Of a stretch of 62,661 nucleotides of DNA, positions 42,003-51,004 are shown one piece after another; position 1 is the first letter of the stretch; every line of letters starts with the position of its first letter. The notes under the pieces were generated by a model. It was not told the origin of the DNA and ran no database searches. It worked only from the letters and a program-made list of their open reading frames with translations. The stretch is from an uncultured Phascolarctobacterium sp. (lineage in GTDB: Bacteria; Bacillota; Negativicutes; Acidaminococcales; Acidaminococcaceae): positions 1-62,661 of the forward strand of contig CAJKLD010000011.1 of assembly GCA_905200645.1 (NCBI GenBank), in the 5' to 3' direction. A program made the position numbers and the translations under genes.

Positions 42003-43712
42003 ATGCTGAGTCGATATTTTCATTATTACAGACCTTATAAATGGATGTTGTTTGGAGTTATGGCAGGCTCCTGCATGGCTGCTGTTATGGACTTACTTTT
42101 CCCTTATTTAGTGCGGCGCGTACTCAATGTTGAGATTCCTCAACAGAATTTATCAAGCTTGTTTTATTGGTCTGCATTACTTTTAAGTTTATATTTTTTG
42201 AATGCTGCGCTGCTTTTTGCGATTAGCTATTATGGCCATTTAATGAGTGTTAATATAGAAAATGATATGAGACGTGATTTATTTACTCATTTTGAATCAA
42301 TGTCCTTTAGGTTTTTTGATAATACTAAAACGGGTCAGCTTTTAAGCCGTATAACCAGCGATATAGCAGAAATAAGTGAACTTACTTTTCGCGGACCTAA
42401 TGACATATTAGTATGCAGCATCAGTATGGTAGGTTCTATTGCAATTATGATGTATATGAATCCTTATTTAGGTGGACTAATAAGTTCTCTATTGCTGTTT
42501 AAAACAGTGCATACGGTGTTTATCAATAGAAAAATGAAGGCTGCCTTTCGCCGCAGCAGAGAAAAATCCGGCGAGGTTACTGCGCAGGCGCAGGAAGCTT
42601 TTAGCGGCATTCGTTTGACAAAGGCCTTTGCTAATGAGCAGTTAGAGCTGAAGCGGTTTATGGCAAAAAATGGCGAATTGGTTAAAGTTCGCTGCCAATC
42701 ATTTGGAATTTTGTCTTATTTTTCTAGTACGGTGAACTTTTTTACCAATTTTACTAATTTAGCTGTGCTTGTCTGCGGCGGCGTAATGATAACACAGGGC
42801 GCTTTAGCTTTCAGTGATTTTGTTGCGTTTTTCCTTTATGTTAATCTTTTTATGAAACCAATACTGCGATTGATGGTTTTGACCGAAATGTATCAACGTG
42901 GTATGGCGGGATTTCAACGCTTTAATGAAATGATGGCAATGCCTATAGAGATTTGCGATTTTTTGGACGCCAAATCTTCAGGCAATATTACAGGCGGAAT
43001 AACATTTGAAGATGTAACTTTTGGTTACGCTGATGGACACGTTATATTGAAAAACTTTTCTTTAGAAATTGCTCCGGGACAAAAGGTTGCTTTTGTAGGT
43101 GCAACTGGCGCCGGAAAAACTACTCTGGCAAGTTTGCTGTTACGTTTTTATGAGCCGGACAGCGGGCGTATTTTGCTTGATGGGATAGATATAAAAAATT
43201 ATACGCAAAATTTTTTGCGGAACCAAATTGGTTTAGTGCAGCAGGATGTATATTTGTTTTCAGATTCTGTTAGCTTTAATATTGCTTATGGACGTATAAA
43301 TGCCGGGGAGCAGGAAATTAGAGATGCGGCCAGGATGGCCGCGGCCGATGAATTTATATGTAATTTGCCTGATGGTTATGCTACGAAAATTGGTGAAAGA
43401 GGAGTCAAGCTGAGCGGTGGACAAAAGCAGCGTTTGGCTATTGCGCGAGCTTTTTTGAAAAATCCTCCGGTAATGGTTTTTGATGAAGCAACTTCTGCTT
43501 TAGATACTAAAACAGAAAAAATGGTACAAAAATCTTTAGAAACATTGGCTAAAAATAGAACTACTCTAATCATAGCACATCGGCTTTCTACAATTATTAA
43601 TGCTGATAAAATTGTTGTACTGGATGATGGAAAAATAGCAGAGATAGGCACACATAAAGAACTGTTAGCCCATAATGGACTATATAAGCGGTTATATGAA
43701 TTGAGTGAATAA
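42003..43712 (+). CDS. ABC exporter-type half transporter
   Basis: This 569-residue protein has a six-helix membrane domain (about residues 10-310) and a C-terminal ATPase with GATGAGKTT, the signature LSGGQKQRLAIARAF, VMVFDEATSALD and the AHRLSTI H-loop. It resembles MsbA/LmrA-type homodimeric exporters. It follows the propeller gene after 12 bases and is last before a terminator. Its substrate is unknown; an export step or an uptake role for exporter-fold proteins, as known for some vitamin B12 transporters, are both possible. Confidence 0.88.
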   Translation: MLSRYFHYYRPYKWMLFGVMAGSCMAAVMDLLFPYLVRRVLNVEIPQQNLSSLFYWSALLLSLYFLNAALLFAISYYGHLMSVNIENDMRRDLFTHFESMSFRFFDNTKTGQLLSRITSDIAEISELTFRGPNDILVCSISMVGSIAIMMYMNPYLGGLISSLLLFKTVHTVFINRKMKAAFRRSREKSGEVTAQAQEAFSGIRLTKAFANEQLELKRFMAKNGELVKVRCQSFGILSYFSSTVNFFTNFTNLAVLVCGGVMITQGALAFSDFVAFFLYVNLFMKPILRLMVLTEMYQRGMAGFQRFNEMMAMPIEICDFLDAKSSGNITGGITFEDVTFGYADGHVILKNFSLEIAPGQKVAFVGATGAGKTTLASLLLRFYEPDSGRILLDGIDIKNYTQNFLRNQIGLVQQDVYLFSDSVSFNIAYGRINAGEQEIRDAARMAAADEFICNLPDGYATKIGERGVKLSGGQKQRLAIARAFLKNPPVMVFDEATSALDTKTEKMVQKSLETLAKNRTTLIIAHRLSTIINADKIVVLDDGKIAEIGTHKELLAHNGLYKRLYELSE

Positions 43713-43747
43713 ATTGATTTGCTGTTTATTATAAGTAGAATAAGAAT

Positions 43748-43805
43748 AAAACTCTCCTTTGCTATTCCTACATTATCATGTGGATGTAAAGAAGGAGAGT
43801 TTTTA
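43748..43805 (+). terminator. Intrinsic terminator of the uptake operon
   Basis: AAAACTCTCCTT pairs with AAGGAGAGTTTT across a loop of about 32 bases, followed by TATTTTC. Confidence 0.8.
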
Positions 43806-43867
43806 TTTTCAAAAATTTTTGGAATATGCTAGAATATAATTAATGAAATTGTTTCTAGGGTGATAAG

Positions 43868-44956
43868 ATGCTGAAGAAAAATTTAGATGAAATTGTAAAT
43901 GGGGTTAATAAAAGAATTATTTTGCATAAAGAATTTGTTTTGGAAAAGCTGCCTACGTCTTTTTGTCATGCGTCCACAATTATTAAACTAAAAAGCGGAG
44001 GTCTATTGTGCTGCTGGTTTGGCGGTACGCATGAAGGTGAGGCGGATGTAGCTATTTATGCAGCCAAAAAAGAATACGACGACAGCTCAGCAAAAAATCA
44101 AGGTGCTTGGAGCAAGCCTGTGAAGCTGGCAGACGGTGCAGAGGCGAATTGGAATCCGGTATTGTTTTATGGGAAAGATAATACTTTAATGCTCTTCTAT
44201 AAGCATGGACAAAAAATTGCTCAATGGCAAACTTTGGTGATAACTTCTCCAGATGACGGCGAAACTTGGAGTGAGCCAAAAGAATTGGTTGCGGGAGACA
44301 TTAGCGGAGGGCGCGGACCTGTACGCAATAAGCCTATTCGTTTAGCCGGCGGACGTGTTGCGGCAGGTGCTTCAACGGAACATGGCATTTGGCAGGCCTT
44401 TGCCGATTTAAGTGATGATGATGGCATAAGCTGGCATAAATCTACAGCTATTAGCATTGAAAAGCTGTCATACCAAGAGGGCGAGAAGACTGCTCACAGC
44501 AATATTGCTGTAAGCCAGCAGTCTTTTTACGGCCGCGGAGTAATTCAGCCCAGCCTGTGGCAGAGTGCCGACGGCAGCGTACATATGCTCTTGCGCAGTA
44601 GCGAGGGCTTTGTTTATCGTGCTGATAGTAAGGATGAGGGAGAAACGTGGTGCAGTGCTTATCCTTTAATCTTGCCCAATAATAACAGCGGTCTAGATTT
44701 AGTGCGTACTGATAATGGCAGATTATTTTTAGTATGTAATCCTGTGGCATCCAACTGGGGACAGCGTTCGCCGCTAAGTTTGTTTCTGTCTATTGATGAT
44801 GGACAAAGCTGGCAGAAGCTGTTGGATTTAGAAACAGAAGCTGCAGAATTTTCTTATCCGGCGATTATTGCTGACGGTAAGGAAATATATTTGACCTATA
44901 CTTGGAAACGGCAAAATATTGCCTGCGTGCATTTTTCTATAACTGATTTTAACTGA
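43868..44956 (+). CDS. Sialidase-like (BNR/Asp-box) six-bladed propeller protein
   Basis: This 362-residue protein carries Asp-box repeats typical of the sialidase superfamily: SPDDGETWSEP, SDDDGISWHKS, SKDEGETWCSA and SIDDGQSWQKL. The early FCHASTIIKLKSGGLLCCWFGG and NKPIRLAGGRVAAGAS segments match the exo-sialidase-like family found in many anaerobes. It has no signal peptide, so it acts in the cytoplasm, unusual for a true sialidase. The ribosome binding site (AGGGTGAT) is weak. The substrate is not known; it may be a different glycoside hydrolase or lyase. Confidence 0.75.
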   Translation: MLKKNLDEIVNGVNKRIILHKEFVLEKLPTSFCHASTIIKLKSGGLLCCWFGGTHEGEADVAIYAAKKEYDDSSAKNQGAWSKPVKLADGAEANWNPVLFYGKDNTLMLFYKHGQKIAQWQTLVITSPDDGETWSEPKELVAGDISGGRGPVRNKPIRLAGGRVAAGASTEHGIWQAFADLSDDDGISWHKSTAISIEKLSYQEGEKTAHSNIAVSQQSFYGRGVIQPSLWQSADGSVHMLLRSSEGFVYRADSKDEGETWCSAYPLILPNNNSGLDLVRTDNGRLFLVCNPVASNWGQRSPLSLFLSIDDGQSWQKLLDLETEAAEFSYPAIIADGKEIYLTYTWKRQNIACVHFSITDFN

Positions 44957-44996
44957 ATAGGCATATATTACTTTTGTCCGAAATGTGAAAAAGCAG

Positions 44997-45025
44997 TTTA
45001 CGCTTTATACAAAATATGATACAAT
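44997..45025 (+). promoter_or_regulatory. Promoter of the Bug-type binding protein gene
   Basis: TTTACG (44997-45002) and TACAAT (45020-45025) have a 17-base spacer. The leader to the gene at 45126 is about 95 bases and AT-rich. Confidence 0.5.
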
Positions 45026-45125
45026 AAATACTGCCACGTTTTGGGAGTTTTCAGGCATTATTGCTCTAAGACTCTTAAAATTTATATTATTGTACTATAT
45101 TTTTATATAAGGAGATGTTTAAAAG

Positions 45126-46091
45126 ATGAAAAAAATCTTAGTAGTCCTTATGGCTATGCTGACTATGGCAGTTATGCTGACAGGCTGCGGAGACAGCAAA
45201 AAAGCTGCTTATCCTGCTGACGGCGATATTTCTGTTATTATTCCTAAAGCTCCTGGCGGCGGCACTGATGTATCTGCCAGAGGCCTGATTCAATTTATGG
45301 AAAAAGAGCTGAAGGGTAGCAAGTTTGTTCCTGTTAATAAGCCGGACGGCGGCGGCGTAACCGGTATGGTAGAAACCGCCAATGCCAGAGCAGATGGACA
45401 TACCTTGGGTATGGTAACTGTTGAGCTTGCTATGTTCCCTCATCAGGGAAAATGCAAAAATACCTATAAGGATTATGCAGCCATTTGCGCTCCTATTGCT
45501 GCTCCGGCCGCTTTAATAGTTCCGAAAGAAGCTCCCTATAATAGCGTTGATGAATTTGTAAAATTTGCAAAAGAGAATCCCGGAAAAATCCAAATGGGTA
45601 ACTCCGGCGTAGGTGCAATTTGGCATATTGCTGCGCTTTCCTTTGAGGATAAATTCGGTGTACAATTTAAGCATGTGCCTTATCCGAAAGGCTCTGCCGA
45701 TATTGCTGCTGCCTTGGCAGGTAAGCATATTGATGCAACCTTGGCTGACCCGTCCGTATTTAAGAGCCAGGTAGATGCGGGCAATTTAAAAATTTTGGCT
45801 GTAATGGCAGATAGTCGCAGCGCTATTTATCCTAATGTACCTACTTTTAAAGAATTGGGTCACGATATGACCGTGCGTGCGTGGGCTGCTCTCGTAGCTC
45901 CGAAAAATACTCCTAAAGAAAAACTGGACGTTCTGCGCAATGCAGCGAAAAAGGTTTGCGAATCCAAAGAGTTTAAAGATTATTTCATGAAGCAAGGTAT
46001 TGACCCAGCCTGCATTATTGGCGAAGCTGCTGATAAGATGATGGCTGAAGATCATGCTATGTATGAGAAATTCCTGAAAAAAGCAAAATAA
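45126..46091 (+). CDS. Bug/TctC-family substrate-binding lipoprotein
   Basis: This 321-residue protein has a lipoprotein signal (LTGC) and the Bug/TctC pattern: IIPKAPGGGTDVSARGLIQF, VNKPDGGGVTGMVETANARA, GNSGVGAIWHIAAL, KHVPYPKGSADIAAALAGKH and a late LRNAAKKVCESKEF. These proteins bind di- and tricarboxylates and feed tripartite TctAB transporters. No TctA or TctB gene is adjacent, so it is an orphan here. For a succinate-using anaerobe a dicarboxylate ligand would fit, but this is inference. Confidence 0.88.
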   Translation: MKKILVVLMAMLTMAVMLTGCGDSKKAAYPADGDISVIIPKAPGGGTDVSARGLIQFMEKELKGSKFVPVNKPDGGGVTGMVETANARADGHTLGMVTVELAMFPHQGKCKNTYKDYAAICAPIAAPAALIVPKEAPYNSVDEFVKFAKENPGKIQMGNSGVGAIWHIAALSFEDKFGVQFKHVPYPKGSADIAAALAGKHIDATLADPSVFKSQVDAGNLKILAVMADSRSAIYPNVPTFKELGHDMTVRAWAALVAPKNTPKEKLDVLRNAAKKVCESKEFKDYFMKQGIDPACIIGEAADKMMAEDHAMYEKFLKKAK

Positions 46092-46103
46092 AAGCAGTTG
46101 CTG

Positions 46104-46134
46104 AGAGCCTGGATAAATTCTGGGCTCTTTTGCT
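46104..46134 (+). terminator. Intrinsic terminator
   Basis: AGAGCC pairs with GGGCTCT, followed by TTTGCTTT, just after the binding-protein gene. Confidence 0.7.
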
Positions 46135-46243
46135 TTACATAAAATTATCAGAATATAATATTTAATCCTAATAAGAAAAATAAGCGGTAATTAAAAGCTC
46201 TAAGAATTATTCCTATTAGCAGTAGTAATTTTTAATCTAGGTA

Positions 46244-46272
46244 TTGGAATTTACTTCTAAATATGCTATAAT
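46244..46272 (+). promoter_or_regulatory. Promoter of the cobalamin biosynthesis operon
   Basis: TTGGAA (46244-46249) and TATAAT (46267-46272) have a 17-base spacer and lie just upstream of the riboswitch. Confidence 0.7.
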
Positions 46273-46286
46273 AAGCTGAAATATTC

Positions 46287-46440
46287 GTATAGGTGCAGTA
46301 TGTCTAATTGGCAAGATGGTTTTCAATACGGTCCCGCCGCTGTGCAGGCTGCCAGCCTAAGTCAGCAACCAGCCTATACTGAACTCTGAATCCACGGGTG
46401 ATGGAGACAGTGAGTTTACTAATTACTGCTAGAGTTGTTT
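46287..46440 (+). promoter_or_regulatory. Compact cobalamin riboswitch 3 and leader
   Basis: P1 pairs GTATAGG (46287-46293) with CCTATAC (46373-46379). GGTCCCGCCGCTGT forms the core and AGTCAGCAACCAGCC is a variant B12 box. The aptamer is only about 93 bases, against about 150 for the other two in this window, so the peripheral arm is missing. An AACTCT/AGAGTT stem with TTTTT lies at 46382-46442, and a second terminator follows before cbiD. Confidence 0.78.
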
Positions 46441-46460
46441 TTAGTTAATTCTGTCTTTTT

Positions 46461-46493
46461 GACTTCTGTCGGATTCGGCAGAAGTCTTTTCTT
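46461..46493 (+). terminator. Riboswitch-controlled terminator before cbiD
   Basis: GACTTCTG pairs with CAGAAGTC, followed by TTTTCTT. It is positioned to attenuate the B12 operon. Confidence 0.82.
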
Positions 46494-46543
46494 GTATATA
46501 AGAGAAGCTATCAGATAAGATTAAAATTGCAAAGGAGGTTACT

Positions 46544-47680
46544 GTGGAAGAATATCAATTTTCACAGGGTAAAAACCTGCGTTGTGGCTATACAACAGGA
46601 AGCTGCGCTACGGCAGCGGCTAAAGCTGCGGCTTTTATGCTGCTGACAGGGCAGCGGGTGGCAACAGTGCGTATTGATACGCCTAAAGGTATTGTGCTGG
46701 ATTTGGAGCCTTTAGAAGTGGAGCAGGGCGTAGATTATGTAAGCTGCGCTATTCGCAAGGATTCAGGCGACGACCCTGATGATACTAACGGCGTTTTAGT
46801 ATATGCCAAGGTAGAAAAAGCTGCGTCAACAGGTGTTGCTATCGAAGGCGGTATTGGCGTTGGGCGAGTTACCAAGCCCGGACTTGCCTGCGCGCAGGGA
46901 GGTCCTGCTATCAATCCAACTCCTAGGCGCATGATAACCTCTGAGCTGACCAAGGTCATGGAGGAGGCAGGTTATCAAGGCGGACTTTTGGTAACGATTT
47001 CCATTCCGGAGGGCGTGGAAATTGCCAAGAAAACCTTTAATCCTCGTTTGGGTATTATCGGCGGTTTGTCCGTACTTGGTACTAGCGGCATTGTGGAGCC
47101 TATGAGTGAAAAAGCGCTTATTGAAACCATGTATGTAGAAATGCGCGCTCAACAGGCTAGGGGCAACAAAAATCTTTTGGTGTTTTTCGGCAATTACGGC
47201 GAGGATTTTACCCGAGATATTATGAAGCTTGATTTGGAGGGGGCAGTAACCTGCAGCAATTTTGTCGGCGAGCTGTTGGATTACGCAATGTTTTTAGGCT
47301 TTGAAAGTCTGCTGCTTATCGGACACAGCGGTAAGCTGGTGAAATTGGCGCAAGGCGTTATGAACACTCACTCCAAATATGCTGACTGCCGTACAGAGCT
47401 TTTTGCTTTGGAGGCTATGTTCCAAGGAGCTTCGGTGAAGGTAGGCAAAGAAATTTATACCTGCCTGACCACGGATGAGGTTACGAAAATTTTGCAGCGG
47501 GAACAGCTTTTTGAGCCTGTTATTGCCAAGGTAACCGAAAAAATTGATTTTTACATGCAGCATAGAGTGCATGGCAAAATAAAAACTGCAGCTTTAATGT
47601 TCTCTAATGTCTATGGCATTTTGGGCAAAACCAAGTATGCAGATGATTTAATCCCATTACACAAGAAAAAAGGAGAGTAA
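46544..47680 (+). CDS. cbiD: Cobalt-precorrin-5B C1-methyltransferase
   Basis: This 378-residue enzyme methylates C1 in the anaerobic cobalamin pathway. The start LRCGYTTGSCATAAAKAA and the later GLACAQGGPAINPTPRRM segment are typical of CbiD, which is not related to the other methyltransferases. It starts with GTG 46544 after AAAGGAGGT. CbiD is a marker of the anaerobic, early-cobalt route. First gene of the B12 operon under riboswitch 3. Confidence 0.95.
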   Translation: MEEYQFSQGKNLRCGYTTGSCATAAAKAAAFMLLTGQRVATVRIDTPKGIVLDLEPLEVEQGVDYVSCAIRKDSGDDPDDTNGVLVYAKVEKAASTGVAIEGGIGVGRVTKPGLACAQGGPAINPTPRRMITSELTKVMEEAGYQGGLLVTISIPEGVEIAKKTFNPRLGIIGGLSVLGTSGIVEPMSEKALIETMYVEMRAQQARGNKNLLVFFGNYGEDFTRDIMKLDLEGAVTCSNFVGELLDYAMFLGFESLLLIGHSGKLVKLAQGVMNTHSKYADCRTELFALEAMFQGASVKVGKEIYTCLTTDEVTKILQREQLFEPVIAKVTEKIDFYMQHRVHGKIKTAALMFSNVYGILGKTKYADDLIPLHKKKGE

Positions 47681-47682
47681 AT

Positions 47683-48384
47683 ATGAGAGGTAAGCTTTAT
47701 AGTGTTGGTATTGGACCTGGAGATCCTGAGTTAATGACTTTGAAATCTGTACGTCTGTTGAAGGAGTGCGACGTTGTAGCATTGCCTAAAGGCGATACTG
47801 ATGTAATGACTGCAAAAAATATTGTTAATCAAATTGTTGATTTGGATACAAAGGAACAGGTAATCATCTACATGCCCATGACTAAAGACATGGCCGCTAT
47901 GGATAAAGCTCATCGCGAAGGTGCAGACGCTATTGAAAAGCTTTTAGATGAAGGTAAAAATGTAGTGTTCATTACTTTGGGCTGTCCTACTGTATATGCA
48001 ACCTGCATTTATGTACATAAATTAGTTTTGGCAGACGGCTATGAAGCCGAGCTGGTTGCAGGCGTAACCTCTATCTGCGCTGTTGCCGCTAAGCTGAATA
48101 CTTCTTTGTGCGAACGTGCGGAACCTTTGATTGTACTGCCCGGCAGCTACAAGGAATCTTCTAAATTTTTAGATGGTCCAGGCAACAAGGTGCTGATGAA
48201 ATCTGCCAGCGAAATCGGTCGTGTACGCGATGAACTGCGTGCCAAAGGATTGATTAAAAACGCTGGTATGGTTGAACGCTGCGGTCTGCCCGGTGAAAAG
48301 GTATACCGCGATTTGGAAGAAATTGATCCGGCTAGCAGCTATTTTTCTGTTATTCTGGTTAAAGAAAAGGAGTTTGATAAATAA
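47683..48384 (+). CDS. cbiL: Cobalt-precorrin-2 C20-methyltransferase
   Basis: This 233-residue SAM-dependent methyltransferase has the tetrapyrrole-methylase start VGIGPGDPELMTLKSVRLL, the central LGCPTVYATCIYVHK and VAGVTSICAVAAKL. Among the paralogues in this operon these features match CbiL/CobI. It follows cbiD by 2 bases and overlaps cbiF by one base. Confidence 0.92.
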   Translation: MRGKLYSVGIGPGDPELMTLKSVRLLKECDVVALPKGDTDVMTAKNIVNQIVDLDTKEQVIIYMPMTKDMAAMDKAHREGADAIEKLLDEGKNVVFITLGCPTVYATCIYVHKLVLADGYEAELVAGVTSICAVAAKLNTSLCERAEPLIVLPGSYKESSKFLDGPGNKVLMKSASEIGRVRDELRAKGLIKNAGMVERCGLPGEKVYRDLEEIDPASSYFSVILVKEKEFDK

Positions 48385-49169
48385 TGATTTACTTTATTGG
48401 TGCAGGTCCCGGCGCTGCCGATTTAATCACTGTTAAAGGTAAAGAATTACTGGAAAAATGCGATTTGTGTATTTATGCAGGTTCCTTGGTAAACCCTGAA
48501 CTGCTGAAATACTGCAAACCGGAATGCGTTATTATGAACAGTGCGCACATGACCTTGGAAGAAGTTATTGCCGCTATGGTTCCCGTTGCGCAGGCAGGCA
48601 AGATGGTTGTCCGCCTGCATACCGGCGACCCCAGTGTATATGGCGCTCATCGTGAGCAAATAGATTTATTGCGCGGCTACAATTTGGATTATGAAGTTGT
48701 TCCGGGCGTAAGCTCCTTCTGCGCTGCTGCTGCTTGCTTAAAGGCTGAATATACTCTGCCTAACGTAAGTCAATCGGTTATTATTACCCGTATGGAAGGC
48801 CGCACGCCTGTACCTCCGCGTCAGAAAATTGCTGATTACGCAGCGCACCATGCTACTATGGTTATTTTCTTAAGCTCCGGCATGCTGGAAAAATTGCAGG
48901 TTGAACTGGTAAAGGGCGGCTATACCAAGGATACTCCGGCTGCTATTGTTTACAAAGCAAGCTGGCCTGATGAAAAAGTAATTCGCTGTACTGTTGGTAC
49001 TTTGGCAGAAAATGCTGCTAAATACGGTATTAACAAAACTGCATTGATTACTGTCGGCGGCTTCTTAGGCAACGAATATGACCGCAGCGAATTATACAAT
49101 CCGACATTTGCTCACGGTTTCCGTGAAGCGGATCCTAGCAAACTGAATATTAAACCTGAGGTTAATTAA
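48384..49169 (+). CDS. cbiF: Cobalt-precorrin-4 C11-methyltransferase
   Basis: This 261-residue methyltransferase shows IGAGPGAADLITVKGKELL, the binding motif HTGDPSVYGAHREQ, PGVSSFCAAAA and the ITRMEGRTPVP segment characteristic of CbiF/CobM. The start overlaps the cbiL stop. It acts just before CbiG. Confidence 0.94.
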   Translation: MIYFIGAGPGAADLITVKGKELLEKCDLCIYAGSLVNPELLKYCKPECVIMNSAHMTLEEVIAAMVPVAQAGKMVVRLHTGDPSVYGAHREQIDLLRGYNLDYEVVPGVSSFCAAAACLKAEYTLPNVSQSVIITRMEGRTPVPPRQKIADYAAHHATMVIFLSSGMLEKLQVELVKGGYTKDTPAAIVYKASWPDEKVIRCTVGTLAENAAKYGINKTALITVGGFLGNEYDRSELYNPTFAHGFREADPSKLNIKPEVN

Positions 49170-49174
49170 ACATA

Positions 49175-50242
49175 ATGGAGGCGGCAATTTATTCTTTTTC
49201 CGCCCGTGGTGCTGCATTGAGTAAAAGGGTTCGCCAATATTTAGAATCTATTGGGTATCATGTGGCTAATAAAACCGTCAGCAAATATGCTGATCAGGCA
49301 GAGCTGGAGCCGATGCTGCCTGATCACAACGCTGTCTGTGCGGCAGATTTTACTCGTTGCCAAGCATTGGTATTTATTGGCGCTGTGGGGATTGCAGTAA
49401 GAACTATCGCTCCTTATATTAAAAGCAAAGAGATTGATCCGGCGGTAATTTCTCTAGATGAACGAGCTAATTTTGTTATACCTTTATTAGCCGGGCATAT
49501 TGGCGGCGCTAACGAGCTGGCTCGCTGCCTGGCTGCTGCTTTGGGGGCGATGCCCTGCGTAACTACAGCGACGGATGTGAACAAGCTTTTTGCTGTTGAC
49601 GAATGGGCGGCACGCAATAATATGGTGCTGTGTTCTTTAAAAGCAGCTAAAGATTTTGCGGCCGCGCTTGTAGACGGTCAAAAGGTTGGTTTATATCTTG
49701 ATGATGACATTAAGGTTCGAGGCTTACTGCCCCAAAATGTGGAATTTTCTACTAATCTGCCTGTGGGAATGGCTGTTACTTTAAATAAGAACTTAAATTG
49801 TTTCGCTAATACAGTACGCCTTTTGCCGCGAATAGTCCATTTAGGTATTGGCTGCAGACGCAATACGCCTTTAGAAAATATCGAAGCCCTGGTTCTGTAC
49901 GAGCTGGAAAGATTGGCATTGGATAAACGTACCGTGGCTGGAGTTGCATCCGTAGATTTAAAAAAGGACGAGCAGGGACTTCTAGCGTTTGCTCGTAAGT
50001 ATAATTTTCCTATTACTTTTTACACAGCGCAGCAGCTTAATGACGTACAAGGTGATTTTACACCTTCTGCATTTGTGCAGAGCGTAGTAGGTGTAAGCAA
50101 TGTATGTGAGCGCAGCGCTGTTTTAGACGCGCAGGGCGGCAGACTGCTCTTGCATAAAACAAGCTGTAAGGGTGTGACACTGGCTGTCGCTGCAGAAGAC
50201 TTAACTTTAGATTTTAATCATACAGGTCTTAAAAATCAGTAA
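49175..50242 (+). CDS. cbiG: Cobalt-precorrin-5A hydrolase
   Basis: This 355-residue protein opens the delta-lactone and releases acetaldehyde, contracting the ring. The N-terminal part has FIGAVGIAVRTIAPYI and LLAGHIGGANELAR, and the C-terminal CobE-like domain has HLGIGCRRNTPLENIEA. It occurs only in the anaerobic pathway. It lies 5 bases after cbiF. Confidence 0.94.
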   Translation: MEAAIYSFSARGAALSKRVRQYLESIGYHVANKTVSKYADQAELEPMLPDHNAVCAADFTRCQALVFIGAVGIAVRTIAPYIKSKEIDPAVISLDERANFVIPLLAGHIGGANELARCLAAALGAMPCVTTATDVNKLFAVDEWAARNNMVLCSLKAAKDFAAALVDGQKVGLYLDDDIKVRGLLPQNVEFSTNLPVGMAVTLNKNLNCFANTVRLLPRIVHLGIGCRRNTPLENIEALVLYELERLALDKRTVAGVASVDLKKDEQGLLAFARKYNFPITFYTAQQLNDVQGDFTPSAFVQSVVGVSNVCERSAVLDAQGGRLLLHKTSCKGVTLAVAAEDLTLDFNHTGLKNQ

Positions 50243-50272
50243 AATATTGATGAAAATTTAGGAGGCATGAAG

Positions 50273-51004
50273 ATGTCCAAATTATATGTTGTGGGCTTAG
50301 GCCCTGGCGGTGTGGAACAGATGACCAAAAGAGCTTATGACGCTCTGAAATCCTGTGATGTTATCGCCGGTTATCATGTATATGTTAATTTGATTAAAGA
50401 TGATTTTGCCGAAAAGGAATTTCTTTCTACCGGGATGCGCAAAGAAGTTGACCGCTGCAAGCTGGCTTTGGATGAAGCTTTAAAAGGCAAAACAGTCGCT
50501 ATGATTTCCAGTGGTGACGCGGGCGTTTACGGTATGGCAGGCATTATGTGCCAGGTTGCTAAGGAGCATCCTGAAATTGATATCGAAGTTGTTCCCGGTA
50601 TTACTGCTGCTTGCTCCGGTGCCGCTGTTTTAGGTGCGCCGCTGATCAGCGATTTCTGCTTAATTTCTCTAAGCGATCTTCTGACTCCGTGGGAAAAAAT
50701 TGCTAAGCGTTTAGACTGTGCTTCTAAAGCAGATTTTTGTATCTGCTTGTATAATCCGTCCAGCTTTAAGCGTCATGATTATTTGCAGAAAGCCTGCGAT
50801 ATTATGCTGCAAAACCAGCCGGGGACTATTCCCGCAGGTATCGTGCGCAATATTGGCCGTGAAGGGCAGGAATATGAGCTGACTACCTTGGCAGAGCTGC
50901 GTGATAAAGAAGTAGATATGTTCTCTACCGTTATTATCGGCAACACCCAAACCGAAGTTATTAACGGACGTTTGGTAACTCCGCGCGGTTATAAGCTGGC
51001 ATGA
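50273..51004 (+). CDS. cbiH: Cobalt-precorrin-3B C17-methyltransferase
   Basis: This 243-residue methyltransferase has VVGLGPGGVEQMTKRAYDAL, SSGDAGVYGMAG, VPGITAACSGAAVLGAPL and LYNPSSFKR, typical of CbiH/CobJ. I chose ATG 50273 because GGAGG ends 7 bases upstream; the ATG at 50267 is too close to it. Its TGA overlaps the next ATG. Confidence 0.94.
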   Translation: MSKLYVVGLGPGGVEQMTKRAYDALKSCDVIAGYHVYVNLIKDDFAEKEFLSTGMRKEVDRCKLALDEALKGKTVAMISSGDAGVYGMAGIMCQVAKEHPEIDIEVVPGITAACSGAAVLGAPLISDFCLISLSDLLTPWEKIAKRLDCASKADFCICLYNPSSFKRHDYLQKACDIMLQNQPGTIPAGIVRNIGREGQEYELTTLAELRDKEVDMFSTVIIGNTQTEVINGRLVTPRGYKLA

